In this document: piece after piece, positions 52,955 through 61,554 of the stretch
How positions within the stretch are numbered: position 1 is the first letter of the stretch
How the letters are laid out: each line of letters opens with the position of its first letter
Assembly (NCBI RefSeq): GCF_002027705.1
Contig: NZ_MBTG01000066.1
Location: 124,001-188,000, forward strand
Length of the DNA stretch: 64,000 nucleotides
DNA from: Paenibacillus ferrarius
GTDB taxonomy: Bacteria; Bacillota; Bacilli; Paenibacillales; NBRC-103111
Direction of reading: 5' to 3'
Program-made: the position numbers and the translations under genes
The notes under the pieces: model-generated
Seen by the model: the letters and a program-made list of their open reading frames with translations, nothing else
Databases searched by the model: none
Told to the model about the DNA's origin: nothing

Positions 52955-53932
52955 ATGAGTGGTCGAAGCTTGCCATCCAGACAGATCAACATCGTCTTGC
53001 GGCAGCCTGAGCCTGGCACGCATAGGCGGTCGGTTGATGGTGTAGGCGACCCACTAAACGCTTCGCCGCTGGCTGATTCCGAGCCGCAAGTAACCGGAAA
53101 AAGGACGCCGATGGAAGGTCCTCTTTCGGATATTTTCAAGGAGCTTAACCAATTGATCGGCCTCGATAATGTCAAAGAGCTGGTACATGAAATATATGCG
53201 CTGTTGCAAATCTCCCAGTTTCGTGCCGAAGCAGGACTGATCAGCAATGCGCATGTGTATCATATGATTTTCAAAGGAAGCCCAGGTACGGGGAAAACGA
53301 CGGTCGCAAGGCTGATGGGCCGGATGTTTCACGCGATGGGCGTTCTGAGCAAAGGTCATTTTATCGAGGTGGAACGGGCAGATCTCGTAGGAGAATACAT
53401 TGGGCATACCGCATTAAAGACCCGAGAACTGATGAAGAAGGCGATGGGTGGGATTCTATTTATTGATGAAGCCTACAGCTTGGCGCGTGGGGGAGATAAG
53501 GATTTCGGCAAGGAGTCGATAGATGCGCTGGTGAAAGGGATGGAGGATAAGAAGAATGAATTCATCCTCATCCTCGCCGGCTATAGCGACGAAATGGATC
53601 AATTTCTGGCAACGAATCCGGGTCTGCCTTCACGTTTCCCCATTCAAATTGATTTCGAGGACTATCCCATTGAACAATTGATTCAGATCACGGAGCTGAT
53701 GGCGAAGGATCGAGAGTATGTTTTGCTGCCGCAGACGATTGTGAAGCTTAAACAGCATTTAGTTGAGGAGAAGGCTACGACATGGCGCGCTTTCAGCAAT
53801 GCGAGGTATGTGCGCAACATTCTGGAGAAAGCGATGAGGCATCAAGCGGTAAGGCTGCTCAGCCAATATATCAACGCCCCTTCGAAAATTGAGCTGATGT
53901 CGATCAGGCCGGAAGATATGAAATTTAAGTGA
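52955..53932 (+). CDS. spoVK: stage V sporulation protein K, AAA ATPase
   Basis: 325 residues. A 60-residue variable N-terminus leads to a CbxX/CfqX-type AAA domain: Walker A GSPGTGKTTVAR, Walker B ILFIDEAYSL, GRMFHAMGVLSKGHFIEVER before, and the arginine finger region GLPSRFPIQIDF. In B. subtilis SpoVK is made in the mother cell and needed for spore maturation. ATG 52955 follows GAGGTG; the GTG at 52937 has no site. Confidence 0.93.
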   Translation: MSGRSLPSRQINIVLRQPEPGTHRRSVDGVGDPLNASPLADSEPQVTGKRTPMEGPLSDIFKELNQLIGLDNVKELVHEIYALLQISQFRAEAGLISNAHVYHMIFKGSPGTGKTTVARLMGRMFHAMGVLSKGHFIEVERADLVGEYIGHTALKTRELMKKAMGGILFIDEAYSLARGGDKDFGKESIDALVKGMEDKKNEFILILAGYSDEMDQFLATNPGLPSRFPIQIDFEDYPIEQLIQITELMAKDREYVLLPQTIVKLKQHLVEEKATTWRAFSNARYVRNILEKAMRHQAVRLLSQYINAPSKIELMSIRPEDMKFK

Positions 53933-53950
53933 ACGTTTCAGGATGGAAAG

Positions 53951-54009
53951 CCTGCGATAGTGCAGTCTTATTCGAGCAAATTGGGTGAAAAGGGATGCAT
54001 ATTCGCAGG
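53951..54009. repeat. two more copies of the CCTGC palindromic repeat
   Basis: CCTGCGATAGTGCAG (53951-53965) and, inverted, ATGCATATTCGCAGG (53995-54009) match the arms of the repeats at 26021-26199. The preceding TTTCAGGATGGAAA also resembles the sequence before one copy there. They lie exactly between spoVK and the efe operon. Confidence 0.55.
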
Positions 54010-54080
54010 AATCATGCAGAATTCGGGGACTGGGGTAAACTGCCAGTTGACTTTCGGAAAAAACGAACAATTTCAGAATG

Positions 54081-54133
54081 AAGAGGACTGTTCTCACGTA
54101 GATTTATCTACTTTGGGGAGAGCCTCTTTTTTT
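54081..54133 (+). terminator. terminator after spoVK
   Basis: AAGAGG (54081-54086) pairs with CCTCTT (54123-54128), with further pairing of TTCTC and GGGAG inside, followed by a T-run. Confidence 0.65.
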
Positions 54134-54147
54134 ATTGTATAAAACAA

Positions 54148-54175
54148 TTGACAGATTGGCTGATCGGAGTAAAAT
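54148..54175 (+). promoter_or_regulatory. sigma-A promoter of the efe operon
   Basis: TTGACA (54148-54153), a 16-base spacer and TAAAAT (54170-54175). Transcription would begin near 54182, just before the Fur box. Confidence 0.65.
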
Positions 54176-54196
54176 AGACAGAGTGAACTTTTAAGA

Positions 54197-54211
54197 TGAT
54201 AATGATTATCA
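54197..54211. promoter_or_regulatory. Fur box of the efeUOB operon
   Basis: TGATAATGATTATCA is a perfect 7-1-7 Fur box, about 15-29 bases after the predicted start of transcription. Iron-loaded Fur would repress the operon here. Confidence 0.9.
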
Positions 54212-54259
54212 CTATTGATGAAGTTAAAATTGGTTATATATGATGGGGAGTTGTGGTAC

Positions 54260-55753
54260 ATGCGTAAAGTTTTCTTAGCGAGTTGGATAGCGCTGCTTAT
54301 GTTTATATCCGTACCAATGAGTGCAGGGGCTACTGCCGAAACGGATCTGGCCAAAGCGGATGAAGGAATCGTGAGTGCCATACAGGCGGCGGAAAGCGGT
54401 AAGCTTGAGGATGCCTCCAAGTTGTTCGATACGTTTCAAATGAATTGGCTGACTTATGAAGAGGGGATTAAGTCGAAGTCAACTGCTGCGTATCAAAAGA
54501 TCGAACAAGCGATGGGCGAAGTATCCTTTCAGACGCTGAAACAGCCCGTGGACGCTCAGAAGCTGGTAGCCGGTCTTAAAGAACTTCACAGTCTGAATAA
54601 GAGCTTCATTGATGGCAATTTGGAAGCTTTCGGTAAAGCCATTCAAAATAATGGCAGCGTGACTGTGGGTTCCTTAGTTACTTTGCTCGAAACTGCCGCT
54701 GATCAGCTCAAGAAAAATGATGCTGCCGGCGCTTCAGACAGTATACAGACGCTTCGGAATTCCTGGCTGCAAATTGAAGGGATTGTTCTAACACAATCTT
54801 CCTCTGTTTATACGTCAATGGAGAGAGACATGGTTACAGCCTATGCACAATTGTCGGCTGTTCCGCCTCAAGTGACGGATGCCTCAGCTACTATCGCGCG
54901 CATGCACGCTGATTTGGGGCCATTGGCAGCAAAAACCAGCTATACGATGCTAGATGCGACGACAATTCTACTGCGTGAAGGATTAGAAGCACTTCTTGTT
55001 GTTATCGCGCTGCTTGGTTTCCTGAATAAATCAGGCCATGGTGATAAGAAAAAATGGATCTGGTATGGCGTTGGCGCTGGCTTGCTTGTCAGTGTAGCCC
55101 TCGGGGTTGTCGTTCAGCAATTGTTCTCTGCCAGTGCTTTTGGCAATAACAATTTCTTGATTGCAGGGTGTACCGGCATTTTCGCTGCTGTCATGCTGCT
55201 GTATATGAGTTACTGGCTGCACAGCAAATCCAGTGTCTCCAACTGGCAGCAGTACATAAGAGATCAGAGTGTCAAAGCGTTGGCTACTGGCAGCCTGGTA
55301 TCGCTTAGCCTGCTTGCTTTTCTTGCGGTCTTTCGTGAAGGCACAGAAACCGCACTCTTCATGATCGGAATGGCTTCCTCGATTTCTTTGAGCTCTTTGC
55401 TCGGCGGTATTGCTATCGGGGTTGCAATTTTATTGATTGTTTCTTTCTTAATCCTGAAGATTGGTTTGAAAATTCCAATGCGTCCGTTCTTCCTGGTGTC
55501 CAGCTTCTTCGTGTTCTATCTCTGTTTCAAATTTGCAGGGATGGGTGTTCACGGGCTGCAATTAGCGGGTTATTTACCAGCAACAACCGCTTCTTGGCTG
55601 CCAAGCTGGGATGTAATTGCACTTTATCCAACTTTAGAAAGTGCAATCCCGCAATTTGTTCTTTTGCTATCAGCAGCATTTGCAGTCCTTTGGGACCGTC
55701 GTAAGTCCATTCAAATCAGAAACATGGCAATATCCAATAAATCATACAAATAG
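54260..55753 (+). CDS. efeU: EfeU/FTR1-type iron permease with extracellular N-terminal domain
   Basis: 497 residues from ATG 54260. A signal peptide (ALLMFISVPMSAGA) precedes an extracellular helical domain of about 200 residues. The FTR1 membrane part has seven helices and both iron motifs: REGLE (239-243) and REGTE (359-363). It carries ferric iron produced by its partner proteins across the membrane. The longer frame to 54215 lacks a ribosome site. First gene of a Fur-controlled operon. Confidence 0.93.
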   Translation: MRKVFLASWIALLMFISVPMSAGATAETDLAKADEGIVSAIQAAESGKLEDASKLFDTFQMNWLTYEEGIKSKSTAAYQKIEQAMGEVSFQTLKQPVDAQKLVAGLKELHSLNKSFIDGNLEAFGKAIQNNGSVTVGSLVTLLETAADQLKKNDAAGASDSIQTLRNSWLQIEGIVLTQSSSVYTSMERDMVTAYAQLSAVPPQVTDASATIARMHADLGPLAAKTSYTMLDATTILLREGLEALLVVIALLGFLNKSGHGDKKKWIWYGVGAGLLVSVALGVVVQQLFSASAFGNNNFLIAGCTGIFAAVMLLYMSYWLHSKSSVSNWQQYIRDQSVKALATGSLVSLSLLAFLAVFREGTETALFMIGMASSISLSSLLGGIAIGVAILLIVSFLILKIGLKIPMRPFFLVSSFFVFYLCFKFAGMGVHGLQLAGYLPATTASWLPSWDVIALYPTLESAIPQFVLLLSAAFAVLWDRRKSIQIRNMAISNKSYK

Positions 55754-55776
55754 AAATAGTGGAGGGGTTTTTCCCG

Positions 55777-56943
55777 ATGAACAAACGTAAGCAACTTATT
55801 ATTTTGGCAGCAGCTACAACACTAGTACTCGCAGGCTGTGGTAAGACAACAACAACAGAGCCAGCTAAAGTTCCATTCAAAGATGGTTCTGCGGCACTTA
55901 CAGCAAGTATTGATCAATTGAAAACCCAATTGGATGCTAACAAAGTGAAAGATCCGAAGAAATTATCGGAGCAATTCGAAAATCAATGGGTAAGCTTCGA
56001 GGACGAAGTCAAACCGAAGTTCCCTGAGCTGTATTTTAAAGTGGAAAAATTCTTAACACCTTTGGAAGCAGGTTTGAAACAAGACAAGCTGGATTATCCG
56101 ACATTAACAGCGCTTAACAATAATCTGAAAGCTGCTGTTGCCGAACTGACAACTTCCTTCGCAGACAACAAAGGCGCAGTGAATAAAGATGTCATCACAG
56201 CCTCCAAAGAGCTGCAAGAGGCAGCTAAGGCTTACAATAAATATGTACAGGACCAAGGCAAGCAGTTGGTTACACTTTTGGAGCAGCTTGACGCGGCAGT
56301 GAAAAGCGGCGACTTGAAAAAGGCACAAGAAGCCTATGGACAATCACGGATGCCCTATGAGAGAATAGAACCGATTATCGAGACATTCAGCGAGTTGGAT
56401 GGCGTTATGGATGCACGGGTAGATGACTTCAAAAATGAGAAAGATCCAGCATTCACGGGCTATCACCGTATAGAGTATTTACTATTTGTCAAAAAGAATG
56501 TGAAGGATGCAGAGTCTTTCTCTGCTCGTTTATTAGAAGACGGCAAGAAAATGCAGCAAGCCATTGCTTCAACAACCATTGAACCATCTGACTTTATCGC
56601 CGGTGTTGGCGAGTTGATGGAAGAAGCTCAATCCAAAAAAATTACGGGTGAAGAAGAGCGCTGGAGCGGAGCGACTGTACCAGTCATTCGTGCTAACGTT
56701 GAAGGCGCACAAGCCATTTATGACCTCGTCAAAGCTGAATTGAAGAAAAAAGACGCAGCACTGGATGAGAAGATCAGCAAAAGCCTTGCCGCTGTCATCG
56801 AGACGATGAATACTCTTTCTCCGGTTGGAGCGACTTGGAACGATTTCAGTAAAATAGAACAAGCCAAACAAATCGATTTGAAAAATAAACTGGAAGCACT
56901 GGCTGAGCCGCTTGTGAAAATGCCAGGCACATTAAGCAAATAA
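55777..56943 (+). CDS. efeO: EfeO-type iron-binding lipoprotein (M75/imelysin-like)
   Basis: 388 residues from ATG 55777 after GGAGGGG. The lipobox is VLAGC (Cys21). Two parts are seen: an N-terminal helical domain similar to that of the EfeU gene upstream (residues 45-145), and the M75 imelysin-like domain with the HxxE metal motif in GYHRIEYLLF. The cupredoxin domain of enterobacterial EfeO is absent, as in Bacillus YwbM. It is thought to deliver iron to the permease. Confidence 0.9.
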   Translation: MNKRKQLIILAAATTLVLAGCGKTTTTEPAKVPFKDGSAALTASIDQLKTQLDANKVKDPKKLSEQFENQWVSFEDEVKPKFPELYFKVEKFLTPLEAGLKQDKLDYPTLTALNNNLKAAVAELTTSFADNKGAVNKDVITASKELQEAAKAYNKYVQDQGKQLVTLLEQLDAAVKSGDLKKAQEAYGQSRMPYERIEPIIETFSELDGVMDARVDDFKNEKDPAFTGYHRIEYLLFVKKNVKDAESFSARLLEDGKKMQQAIASTTIEPSDFIAGVGELMEEAQSKKITGEEERWSGATVPVIRANVEGAQAIYDLVKAELKKKDAALDEKISKSLAAVIETMNTLSPVGATWNDFSKIEQAKQIDLKNKLEALAEPLVKMPGTLSK

Positions 56944-56973
56944 GAATGATGATGAAAGGGGCTTACGAAGGTC

Positions 56974-58239
56974 ATGGGGGATAAAATGAATCGCCGTGCG
57001 TTTCTGGGAATGACAGCTGCAGGCGCGGCCGGGGTAGTACTTGGAGATCTGTTGGGGAAAGCCAAACAAGTGATGCCCAGCGGTTCTCATGTCGCCTCTG
57101 CGGATGCTGCGAATGAAACTATCTCGTTCTACGGTGCTCATCAAACTGGAGTTGTGACTCCTGCCCAGAACTTTGCCAATGTAGCTGCCTTTGATGTAAC
57201 GACATCGGATGTTAAAGAACTGCAAGAACTCCTGAAGCATTGGACGGAGATGGCTGCTACGTTAATGGCTGGCAAGCCTTTGGCTGTGGAGCCGCAGGAT
57301 GCTAAATTTCCGCCTATCGATACGGGGGAGCAGATCGGGCTGGATACGGGAAAACTGACCATTACTTTCGCGGTTGGTTCTACTTTGTTCGAAAAAGAGG
57401 GGATAGATCGCTTCGGACTGCGTTCACGCAAGCCGGCGGGCTTGACGGAGATGCCTATTTTCCATAAAGATTCGCTGCAGGACCAACTGACACATGGAGA
57501 TATTGTGATTCAGGCTTGTTCTGACGATCCTATGATCTGTTTCCATGCTATCCGTAATTTGTCCAAGGCTGCTCGCGGTGTCGCTCATTTGCGGTGGCAG
57601 CAGACAGGACAGCTCGGCGTGAAATCTCAGGGAACGAAACGCAACCTCTTTGGCTTCAAAGACGGTACTAATAATCCTGCACTAAATGATGAGAACTTCA
57701 TGAAAAATAATGTGTGGGTTGAGAGTTCCGATGGTGCACCTTGGCTGGCTGGCGGTACTTACATGGTCGTTCGCCGAATTCATATGCGGATTGAAACTTG
57801 GGATCAACAGTCCTATTCCGATCAAGAAACCATTATGGGCCGTCAGAAGGTGTCAGGGGCACCGCTGGATGCGCATGGCGAGTTCGATCAACCGAATTTC
57901 GCTGGCGATGCTGAAGGCAAAGTTACGGCGCTTGATTCGCATATTCGTTTATCCAATCCGCGTGCTGGCGAGAATTCCGAGCGGGAACGTATCCTGCGCC
58001 GCGGGTATAATTTCATGGATAATCTGGATGATGTAGGTCGTATTAATGCAGGATTGCTCTTCGTATGCTTCAATCGGAACATTCAAACACAGTTTGAATC
58101 CATTCAAAAGAGATTGACGAATCCGAAGCTTCCGGATCGAATGCTTGCCTATACCGATACAACAGGCGGCGGATATTTCGCTGTTCTGCCGGGGGTAACG
58201 GCAAAAGGAGCCTATTTAGGGCAAAGTTTATTTGCATAA
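56974..58239 (+). CDS. efeB: EfeB-type DyP haem peroxidase / deferrochelatase
   Basis: 421 residues. A Tat signal (NRRAFLGM, then AAGAAGVVLGDLL) exports the folded haem protein. DyP motifs GFKDGTNNP (distal Asp) and HIRLSNPR with GYNFMDN are present. In B. subtilis EfeB oxidises ferrous iron for EfeU and guards against peroxide. Last gene of the operon, with terminator after it. Confidence 0.93.
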   Translation: MGDKMNRRAFLGMTAAGAAGVVLGDLLGKAKQVMPSGSHVASADAANETISFYGAHQTGVVTPAQNFANVAAFDVTTSDVKELQELLKHWTEMAATLMAGKPLAVEPQDAKFPPIDTGEQIGLDTGKLTITFAVGSTLFEKEGIDRFGLRSRKPAGLTEMPIFHKDSLQDQLTHGDIVIQACSDDPMICFHAIRNLSKAARGVAHLRWQQTGQLGVKSQGTKRNLFGFKDGTNNPALNDENFMKNNVWVESSDGAPWLAGGTYMVVRRIHMRIETWDQQSYSDQETIMGRQKVSGAPLDAHGEFDQPNFAGDAEGKVTALDSHIRLSNPRAGENSERERILRRGYNFMDNLDDVGRINAGLLFVCFNRNIQTQFESIQKRLTNPKLPDRMLAYTDTTGGGYFAVLPGVTAKGAYLGQSLFA

Positions 58240-58253
58240 TGCCATGAAATGCT

Positions 58254-58285
58254 AACCGGAAGGCCACTGGCCTTTCGGTTTTATT
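58254..58285 (+). terminator. terminator of the efe operon
   Basis: ACCGGAAGGCC pairs, with one mismatch, with GGCCTTTCGGT, followed by TTTATTTAT. Confidence 0.75.
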
Positions 58286-58428
58286 TATGTTTTGCAGCAG
58301 ACTCGATTATAATCAAATATTCCTGCTCCGCAAATTGACTTTCCCATGCATTTCCTACACAATGATGAAGGAATACGCCGAATTGCGGCTATTTCCCACG
58401 TCTGAATGACATGCAAAGGAGACCTTAT

Positions 58429-59754
58429 ATGAAAACAACTTCACATATGGTAGAAAAAGAAATCGATGACCGCGCGGTACTGGTTAGCCTGGTCACTCAA
58501 AAACAAAAGAAGAATGAATTGCTTGCCGAATATTCCTTGCAAGAGCTGGTCAAGTTGGCTGAGACAGCAGGGGTCCTTGTTCTGGAGACGATGACGCAGA
58601 ATAAGGAAACCAAAGACTCCAAATGGTTCATCGGCAAAGGGAAGGTCGAAGAGCTGAGACTTCGGCTTGAAGAGCTTGGCGGGAATACGGCGATATTTGA
58701 CCAAGAATTATCGGGCGCTCAAGTGCGGAATTTGGAAGCAGCCTTGGATGTGAAAATCATCGATCGTACTCAGCTGATTTTGGATATCTTCGCGCAGCGT
58801 GCAAAAACGCGTGAAGGGATTATTCAAGTTGAGCTCGCGCAGCTTAGCTACTTGCTCCCAAGGCTGTCTGGACAAGGCAAAAACCTCTCGCGTCTTGGAG
58901 GAGGAATTGGAACTAGAGGTCCCGGTGAGTCCAAGTTGGAAACCGATCGAAGACATATTCGCGGACGAATTGATGAATTGAAGGCCCAGCTGGAAGAAGT
59001 CGTTCGCCATCGTACCTTGCACCGCGAGCGCCGCAAGAAAACAGGCGTGTTTCAAGTAGCGCTTGTTGGCTATACCAATGCTGGCAAATCAACTTTATTG
59101 AAACAATTGACGCAAGCTGACGTCTATATTGAGAACCAATTGTTCGCTACCTTAGATCCTACATCACGGACAATGGAGCTGCCCGGCGGCAAAGAGATCG
59201 TTTTGACGGACACCGTAGGATTTATTCAGAACCTGCCGCATGATCTTGTCGCATCCTTCCGTGCAACGCTAGAGGAGGCCAATGAGGCTGATTTGATCCT
59301 GCATGTTGTTGACAGCTCAACAGATATGCGCAACGAGCAAATGCGTGTCGTTGAGGAAGTATTAGAAGAGCTGGGAGCGCATCAGAAGGAACAATTGACG
59401 CTTTTCAATAAGATTGATGTTTGTTCCCAGGAAGAGCGGGAAATGATCTCTGCCGAAGGGGAATTTCTGAAAATCAGTGCGTACAATCAGGAAGATCTGG
59501 AACGGCTTCGCCATGTGATTCAAGAGAAGCTGATGGGCGAAAGCAGAGAGTTTCGCATTCCGGCAGACAAAGGTGATATTATTTCCTTGATGTACCGCAT
59601 CGGCGATGTGCTCGAGACAGAAGTAGATGGCGAAGACATGGTATTCAAAGTGCGAGTCAACAAGGATGATTACGTGAAGCTGGCATACCAATTAATCGCC
59701 TATGATCAACAAGCGCAGCAAGAGTTACAAGATCATGAGGGAGAGAGTTACTAA
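58429..59754 (+). CDS. hflX: ribosome-associated GTPase HflX
   Basis: 441 residues from ATG 58429; AAAGGAGA is seven bases upstream, whereas ATG 58411 has none. HflX N-terminal domain (KWFIGKGKVEELR, FDQELSGAQVRNLE), glycine-rich linker LSRLGGGIGTRGPGESKLE, then the GTPase: GYTNAGKSTLL, FATLDPTSR, DTVGFIQNLP, NKID. It splits stalled ribosomes. hflX followed by ynbB, glnR, glnA is the Bacillus order. Confidence 0.96.
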   Translation: MKTTSHMVEKEIDDRAVLVSLVTQKQKKNELLAEYSLQELVKLAETAGVLVLETMTQNKETKDSKWFIGKGKVEELRLRLEELGGNTAIFDQELSGAQVRNLEAALDVKIIDRTQLILDIFAQRAKTREGIIQVELAQLSYLLPRLSGQGKNLSRLGGGIGTRGPGESKLETDRRHIRGRIDELKAQLEEVVRHRTLHRERRKKTGVFQVALVGYTNAGKSTLLKQLTQADVYIENQLFATLDPTSRTMELPGGKEIVLTDTVGFIQNLPHDLVASFRATLEEANEADLILHVVDSSTDMRNEQMRVVEEVLEELGAHQKEQLTLFNKIDVCSQEEREMISAEGEFLKISAYNQEDLERLRHVIQEKLMGESREFRIPADKGDIISLMYRIGDVLETEVDGEDMVFKVRVNKDDYVKLAYQLIAYDQQAQQELQDHEGESY

Positions 59755-59756
59755 CC

Positions 59757-61007
59757 ATGCAATTCGGGGATAAAGTTATGGGTTTAATGGAAAGCGCTGA
59801 ACGCAAAGTGGAGAGTGCTTTCCGGCAAATTGAGAAAACCATTGATTTGAATCAATGGAAAGTTATTCGTGCTTTCCAGGAGCACAAAGTAAGCGATTAT
59901 CATTTCGCCTCTTCGACGGGGTATGGCTATAATGACCGCGGCAGAGAAGTGCTCGATCTTGTATATGCCGATGCCATGGGAGCCGAAGCGGCACTTGTTC
60001 GTCCTCACTTCGTTTCGGGTACCCACACGATTGGGACTGCGTTATTTGGTGTTCTGCGACCAAGCGAACATCTACTTTACATAACGGGGAAGCCCTATGA
60101 CACATTGCACAAAGTTATTGGAAAGCCAGGGGACGGTACGGGTTCCTTACAGGATTTCGGCATCGCTTACAGCGAAGTTGCTCTGACCGAAGAGGGCGCT
60201 CCCGACTGGCCTGCTATCGCAGCGGCAATTCAGCCGAATACCAAGGTTATCGGTATACAGCGCTCCCGCGGCTACTCCTGGCGCCCGTCGTTCACAATAG
60301 AGCAAATCGGCGAAATGGTCCGATTCGTGAAGGAAATCAACCCGGCGCTTATCGTTTTCGTCGATAATTGCTATGGCGAATTTACCGAGCTGCAGGAGCC
60401 GACGCAGGTTGGCGTCGATCTGATGGCTGGCTCGCTGATTAAGAATCCGGGCGGCGGCATCGCCCCGTCCGGAGGCTACATTGCCGGGCGGCGCGACCTC
60501 GTGGAGCTCGCCGCTTATCGGTTAACCGCCCCAGGAATCGGGGGCGAGGTTGGCGCCATGCTCGGGACTACGCGAGCCATGTTCCAAGGGCTGTTTCTTG
60601 CCCCGCATCTAGTCGGGCAAGCTGTTAAGGGCTCCGTCTTCGCCGCTGCGGTGTTCGAAGAGCTGGGCTTCGAGAGCCATCCGCGTTGGCAGACGCCGCG
60701 CACGGACCTTATCCAAGCGATTCGTTTCACTTCCGCGGATCACTTGATCACTTTCGTGCAGGGCATCCAGAAGGCGGCTGCTGTGGATTCGCACGTGGTG
60801 CCGGAGCCTTGGGACATGCCTGGATATGAGCATCCTGTTATCATGGCAGCAGGGACTTTCATTCAAGGCGGCAGCTTGGAGTTATCGGCAGATGCGCCTA
60901 TACGAGAGCCTTACATCGCTTATATGCAGGGTGGACTAACGTATTCGCACTGTAAATTAGGGGTGTTGACAGCTATCCAGCATATGGTAGACAAGGAATT
61001 GATATGA
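59757..61007 (+). CDS. ynbB: methionine gamma-lyase family / aluminium resistance protein (YnbB-like)
   Basis: 416 residues of a PLP-dependent fold type I enzyme. The PLP lysine is in SLIKNPGGGIAPSGGYI, the aspartate in VFVDNCYGEF. FASSTGYGYNDRGREVLDLV and FVSGTHTIGTALFG are family marks. The true reaction is unknown in spite of the name. It starts two bases after hflX. A GC-rich patch covers its centre. Confidence 0.92.
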   Translation: MQFGDKVMGLMESAERKVESAFRQIEKTIDLNQWKVIRAFQEHKVSDYHFASSTGYGYNDRGREVLDLVYADAMGAEAALVRPHFVSGTHTIGTALFGVLRPSEHLLYITGKPYDTLHKVIGKPGDGTGSLQDFGIAYSEVALTEEGAPDWPAIAAAIQPNTKVIGIQRSRGYSWRPSFTIEQIGEMVRFVKEINPALIVFVDNCYGEFTELQEPTQVGVDLMAGSLIKNPGGGIAPSGGYIAGRRDLVELAAYRLTAPGIGGEVGAMLGTTRAMFQGLFLAPHLVGQAVKGSVFAAAVFEELGFESHPRWQTPRTDLIQAIRFTSADHLITFVQGIQKAAAVDSHVVPEPWDMPGYEHPVIMAAGTFIQGGSLELSADAPIREPYIAYMQGGLTYSHCKLGVLTAIQHMVDKELI

Positions 61008-61017
61008 AAATCGAGAC

Positions 61018-61034
61018 TGTGAACAAACCTAACA
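61018..61034. promoter_or_regulatory. GlnR/TnrA box before glnRA
   Basis: TGTGAACAAACCTAACA fits TGTNA-N7-TNACA exactly. Its centre is about 48 bases before the predicted transcription start, as in B. subtilis glnRA. Feedback-inhibited GlnA activates GlnR, which represses its own operon here. Confidence 0.85.
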
Positions 61035-61038
61035 CTCC

Positions 61039-61067
61039 TTGACACGTTTTTGTGAGAAAGGTACAAT
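61039..61067 (+). promoter_or_regulatory. sigma-A promoter of glnRA
   Basis: TTGACA (61039-61044), 17-base spacer and TACAAT (61062-61067): near-consensus. A TGACA/TGTGA pair overlapping it might be a second, weaker GlnR contact. Confidence 0.85.
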
Positions 61068-61102
61068 AAGGTTGAGGTACTTACGGAGCAGGAGTGATTA
61101 GC

Positions 61103-61513
61103 ATGAGTGATGAAATACGTAGAAATATGGCGTTGTTCCCTATCGGAATTGTCATGAAGCTGACAGATTTAACCGCGAGACAAATTCGCTATTATGAACA
61201 GCACGAACTTATTATTCCGGCAAGAACAGCAGGCAATCAAAGACTCTATTCCTTTAACGATGTAGAACGTCTTCTTGAAATTAAAGATTTGATTGAAAAA
61301 GGTGTCAACATCGCAGGGATCAAGCAAGTTCTTATTCCTGTGGACAAAGATTCCGAGGATGCAACCATTTTGAACGAGCATACGGAAGTTAAGCGTAAAG
61401 AATTAACCGACTCTCAGCTGCACAAAATGTTGAAGCAGCAATTGATTGGCGGAGGCAAACGGCCTGATCAGGTTTCACTGATTCAAGGACAGCTTTCCAG
61501 ATTCTACAAGTAA
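61103..61513 (+). CDS. glnR: MerR-family nitrogen regulator GlnR
   Basis: 136 residues from ATG 61103 with GGAGTG before it. The MerR winged helix (MKLTDLTARQIRYYEQHELI, RLYSFNDVERLLEIKDL) is followed by a short C-terminal region ending QLIGGGKRPDQVSLIQGQLS, FYK, which in GlnR contacts feedback-inhibited GlnA. It represses glnRA and other nitrogen genes when glutamine is plentiful. Confidence 0.96.
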   Translation: MSDEIRRNMALFPIGIVMKLTDLTARQIRYYEQHELIIPARTAGNQRLYSFNDVERLLEIKDLIEKGVNIAGIKQVLIPVDKDSEDATILNEHTEVKRKELTDSQLHKMLKQQLIGGGKRPDQVSLIQGQLSRFYK

Positions 61514-61554
61514 CATTTCGTAAGCGTTTGTAAAATCGAGAGGAGAATGCACAC

